This document shows positions 61,308-64,000 of a stretch of DNA of 64,000 nt, piece after piece. Numbering within the stretch: the stretch's first letter is position 1; every line of letters begins with the position of its first letter. The translations under genes and the position numbers were made by a program. The notes under the pieces were generated by a model. It saw only the letters and a program-made list of their open reading frames with translations. It did no database searches and was not told the origin of the DNA. Source of the stretch: Incurvaria masculella (taxonomy: Eukaryota; Arthropoda; Insecta; Lepidoptera; Incurvariidae); assembly GCA_946894095.1 (NCBI GenBank), contig OX335645.2, forward strand, positions 12,051,001-12,115,000, given 5' to 3'.

Positions 61308-61452
61308 TATTTATGGTTTTACGACTATTCACACAAGAACAAGCACGCGTGGCTCTGGAGACTGGATGCCGACGACTGAGCTAGACTCGCGGACCATGCA
61401 CCTGCTCATAACTTCGGCTCTATCGCTGATAAGATATATTTTTTTAAAGATA
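61308..61452 (-). promoter_or_regulatory. ALDH copy A 5' flank, cut by an LTR element
   Basis: Keeps the CACGCGTG palindrome (61344-61351, 37 bp from the ATG), GGAGACTGGAT and GATAAG (61428-61433) shared with the copy B flank. The LTR element begins 20 bp beyond the GATA-type motif, so everything further upstream has been displaced by at least 2.5 kb. Confidence 0.5.
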
Positions 61453-62100
61453 TGTAACGTAGCGCGGCGTCACCGCCTACGTCACAAGCACAGAGGAGGC
61501 GCAGCGGCGCACGGTGCGCCGAGGGGCGGCCTGCGGCGCGGGGCGAGGCAGCCGAGCGAGTCAGCCGTCCCCACTACCGGCGCGCCAATATAAAAGGCCG
61601 CCCGCCACACAGCGAGACAGTTCAGTGCAGCTCCCGGCACTGAACGCACCTCCCCCTTCAGGTTGTTTGGTGGCTCTCGTGGTCCCCGCCTGAAGTCCCT
61701 TCCCGCATACCGTTCCGTCCTCTTCAGGTTGTTTGGTGGCTCTCGTGGTCCCCGCCTGAAGCCCCTTCCCGCATACCGTTCCGTCCTTTCCAGGTCGATT
61801 GGTGGCTCTCGTGGTCCCCGCCTGGAGTACCCATCCGTATACCGCTCCGTCCTCTCCAGGTCGATTGGTGGCTCTCGTGGTCCCCGCCTGGAGTACCCGT
61901 CCGTATACCGTTCCCTCTTGTCCAGGTCGATTGGTGGCTCTCGTGGTCCCCGCCTGGACAACCTTTCCCTAGATCCCACCTATACCGCTGCGAGTAGGTA
62001 GGTAGGGTTAGGACTAGTCTTAAGTAAATTCCTGTGGGAAATTAACAGAGCTACCCATCCGGCTGGCACAGAATACTGGCCAGCAGGGAGCTTCGTTACA
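61453..62100 (+). repeat. 5' LTR
   Basis: 648 bp, TGTAACG...CGTTACA ends. A TATA box TATAAAAG (61589-61596) lies about 35 bp before an arthropod-type initiator TCAGT (61622-61626), so sequence after about 61624 should be in the transcript leader. That leader contains the five-unit hairpin array. The flank before the LTR is AAAGATA. Confidence 0.9.
61656..61980 (+). repeat. Five 66-bp units with conserved hairpins inside the LTR
   Basis: Each unit has a 7-bp stem around 26 nt: CTTCAGG/CCTGAAG (units 1 and 2), TTCCAGG/CCTGGAG (3), CTCCAGG/CCTGGAG (4), GTCCAGG/CCTGGAC (5). The loop part GGTGGCTCTCGTGGTCCCCG is invariant. The 66-nt period leaves both strands open, which explains the long frames here. 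Confidence 0.9.
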
Positions 62101-62101
62101 T

Positions 62102-62113
62102 TGGCGCCCGAAC
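62102..62113 (+). other. Primer-binding site
   Basis: TGGCGCCCGAAC begins one base after the 5' LTR. It is complementary to the 3' end of a tRNA, matching the tRNA-Lys-type site known from retroviruses. Confidence 0.8.
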
Positions 62114-62124
62114 AAAAAAGTAAA

Positions 62125-63864
62125 ATGCCAAAAATGGCAGAAATACATAGCATGAGGAAGGAAGAGCTCATGGAGAAAACCCAACAGTTAGGCCTAAGCT
62201 CCGAGGGGACTGTAGAGGACCTTCGGAAGCGTTTGAAGGCACAGCTCGTGAGAGAAAGCGAGCCTAATACCGGTAACAACACCGATGAAGTAGATACCCC
62301 GGAAACGGGAGGCGAAAGTGTGCAGATTATGAATAATATCCTCGATTCCGTACGGAAATGGAATATAAATTTCGATGGAACCAGAAGTGCGGTCGAATTC
62401 CTGGAAAGAATAACCGAGCTGCGGGAGGCGTACAGCTTTTCGAAAAAGCAGCTACTTCAAGCATTACCATACCTGCTGAAAGATAATGCACTCTTGTGGT
62501 ATAGAAACAACAAGGATGATTGGAAGCAGTGGAAGGATTTTGAAGATTGTTTCCAACTTTATTTCTTTCCACTAAATTACAAGGAAGAAATACTCGAGGA
62601 AATACGTACCCGAAAACAACGATCGAATGAAAAATTTACGGACTACCTCACGGATATACAAACTGCACTAAGACGTGCAGGGTTAGTGAAAGAAACCGAG
62701 CAACTGAACAAAATTTACAAGAATACATCACCGGAGTATAAGCTTTATATAAAGGAAACAGATTTCAAGAATATTGGGGAACTGATTAAAATGGCCCAAG
62801 ATTATGAGTATATACAAAAGGACAAGTCCCGCAACACAAGCAATATAAAAACCACAGGGGTTATTAATCCAAGTTATGATTCAGCGACATGCTGCTGGAA
62901 CTGCGGTCAAAGGGGCCACAGCAAACGGGAATGTCGCCAGCGACCGATGTTGTTTTGTAGTGGTTGCGGTAGGCAAGGAATACGTTCTAGGGATTGCTGC
63001 CGAACGGAGTTAAAAGACCGAAACAAGACTTACCGACCCGAACAACTCTTCGCAACACAGGGCATAATCCAAGAAGACAAAAGACCACATTTAGACTTAA
63101 GAATTGGTGAAAAAGTATTTAAGGGCCTGATTGACACAGGGTCAGAAGTTTCATATATAAATGGCAAAGTAGCGAGTTATTTCAAAACGTTAAACTCGCA
63201 GAGAGAAAAAGGAAACACAAATGCTATTCTTGCGGATATGTCGAAGGTTAAGATTGAAGAAAGTATAACAACTGCATTAGAAATTAATAAATATCACCTA
63301 TTTCACAAATTTTTGGTGATCCCTCAATTGGGCACAAACGTCTTAATAGGATGGGATTTGCTAGAGCGATTTGGTTTCAAGTGGACGCTTAATACGATAA
63401 GGGAGCCAACCTTATGTACAGTGGAAAACAGCCGCTTGATGTGGCAAGAAAAACCACGTCCGAGAAATGTCCTAGCAGAAAAATTACCAGTGTCAACGAA
63501 AAATAAAAAGCCTGCAATAGAAAATCGAATAAAATTAAAAACAGATGAAGCCGTAAAACAAAATTACTACCCAGAGAACCCGAAAATGCAAGAGCACATA
63601 AATAAAGAAGCTGATACGATGTTGCAAGTTGGAATAATAGAAAAATCGCAGAGCCCGTACAAAATTAATGATGTTGTGATTTTGTCCGCCTCCGGGAACA
63701 AAATCTCTCAGCCGGGAGGGGAGTGTAACGTAGCGCGGCGTCACCGCCTACGTCACAAGCACAGAGGAGGCGCAGCGGCGCACGGTGCGCCGAGGGGCGG
63801 CCTGCGGCGCGGGGCGAGGCAGCCGAGCGAGTCAGCCGTCCCCACTACCGGCGCGCCAATATAA
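62125..63864 (+). CDS. Gag-protease protein with N-terminal SAP domain, fused to a pol remnant
   Basis: ATG at 62125 (the frame is open back to the LTR edge, through the primer site, without an ATG). 579 aa. An N-terminal SAP-like helix-extension-helix (about residues 8-45, MRKEELMEKTQQLGLS) is followed by a Gag capsid-like region (about 75-235). Next come a CCHC knuckle CWNCGQRGHSKREC (about 260-273) and a second Cys motif CSGCGRQGIRSRDC without the His. The aspartic protease has LIDTGSEVSY (about 333) and VLIGWDLL (about 403). The first residues of the Ty3/gypsy RT follow (ENP.MQEHI...GIIEKSQSPY), and then the frame jumps to the element's 3' end and reads into the LTR. Capsid assembly is the expected role of Gag; the SAP domain suggests nucleic-acid binding (inference). 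Confidence 0.85.
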   Translation: MPKMAEIHSMRKEELMEKTQQLGLSSEGTVEDLRKRLKAQLVRESEPNTGNNTDEVDTPETGGESVQIMNNILDSVRKWNINFDGTRSAVEFLERITELREAYSFSKKQLLQALPYLLKDNALLWYRNNKDDWKQWKDFEDCFQLYFFPLNYKEEILEEIRTRKQRSNEKFTDYLTDIQTALRRAGLVKETEQLNKIYKNTSPEYKLYIKETDFKNIGELIKMAQDYEYIQKDKSRNTSNIKTTGVINPSYDSATCCWNCGQRGHSKRECRQRPMLFCSGCGRQGIRSRDCCRTELKDRNKTYRPEQLFATQGIIQEDKRPHLDLRIGEKVFKGLIDTGSEVSYINGKVASYFKTLNSQREKGNTNAILADMSKVKIEESITTALEINKYHLFHKFLVIPQLGTNVLIGWDLLERFGFKWTLNTIREPTLCTVENSRLMWQEKPRPRNVLAEKLPVSTKNKKPAIENRIKLKTDEAVKQNYYPENPKMQEHINKEADTMLQVGIIEKSQSPYKINDVVILSASGNKISQPGGECNVARRHRLRHKHRGGAAAHGAPRGGLRRGARQPSESAVPTTGAPI

Positions 63865-64000
63865 AAGGCCGCCCGCCACACAGCGAGACAGTTCAGTGCA
63901 GCTCCCGGCACTGAACGCACCTCCCCCTTCAGGTTGTTTGGTGGCTCTCGTGGTCCCCGCCTGAAGTCCCTTCCCGCATACCGTTCCGTCCTCTTCAGGT
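63724..64000 (+). repeat. 3' LTR, truncated by window end
   Basis: Repeats the first 277 bp of the 5' LTR without any difference that I can see, including TATAAAAG and the first hairpin unit; the rest lies outside the window. Confidence 0.9.

Larger units (their letters stand above)
61453..64000 (+). mobile_element. Ty3/gypsy-like LTR retrotransposon, internally deleted (right end outside window)
   Basis: 5' LTR 61453-62100, primer-binding site, one gag-pro ORF, purine tract GGGAGGGGAG just before 63724, then the 3' LTR to the window end. The visible 277 bp of the two LTRs look identical, which points to a recent insertion. RT, RNase H and integrase are deleted, so it would depend on another element. 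Confidence 0.9.

Noticed and set aside
61482..61979. 165-aa minus-strand frame with RRGPREPP repeats in the LTR
   Set aside because: It is a by-product of the 66-bp tandem repeat, whose period is a multiple of three and leaves both strands open.

Overview
The window looks like insect nuclear DNA, most probably from a moth or butterfly. It is AT-rich with long gene-poor stretches, has GT-AG (and two GC-AG) introns, and is packed with interspersed repeats of a kind common in Lepidoptera: tRNA- and 5S-rRNA-headed SINEs, R1- and R4/Dong-like LINEs, a mariner, Harbinger-like MITEs and a Ty3/gypsy-like LTR element. This assignment rests on repeat style and protein resemblance, not on a search.

Left part (1-9 kb): two LINEs lie head to head. 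On the minus strand is an R1-clade element whose ORF1 and ORF2 are fused in frame by an internal deletion (899-5074). On the plus strand is a 5'-broken R4/Dong-like element with a restriction-like endonuclease (5981-8361). It ends in a TAA microsatellite that also forms the 3' tail of a third, minus-strand LINE fragment (8528-8926).

Middle (9-36.9 kb): I find no convincing host gene. The region holds many copies of one SINE family (with interchangeable tRNA-like and 5S-like heads), a roughly 140-bp repeat with a conserved TGACGT-containing hairpin, a 'GTACGGAACCC' repeat family, several MITEs and short GC-rich islands.

Right part (36.9-61.3 kb): two tandem minus-strand genes for cytosolic ALDH1/retinal-dehydrogenase-like aldehyde dehydrogenases. 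Each has 11 exons with identical exon lengths and encodes 485 aa. Copy A spans 49581-61307 and copy B 36988-45668. All catalytic residues are kept in both, but the residues expected to line the substrate tunnel differ. Some exons (notably 5, also 3 and 8) are far more alike than their neighbours, which suggests gene conversion. Both genes carry broken tandem duplicates of exon 5 and exon 8. Copy A has an intact mariner in intron 6, and copy B has two GC splice donors.

Right end (61.45-64 kb): a Ty3/gypsy-like LTR element sits 146 bp upstream of the copy A start codon. It keeps SAP-Gag and protease but has lost nearly all of RT, RNase H and integrase. Its LTR contains five 66-bp repeats, each able to form a 7-bp hairpin supported by compensatory base changes. 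Its 3' LTR is cut by the window end.

No rRNA, functional tRNA, CRISPR or prokaryotic feature was found.
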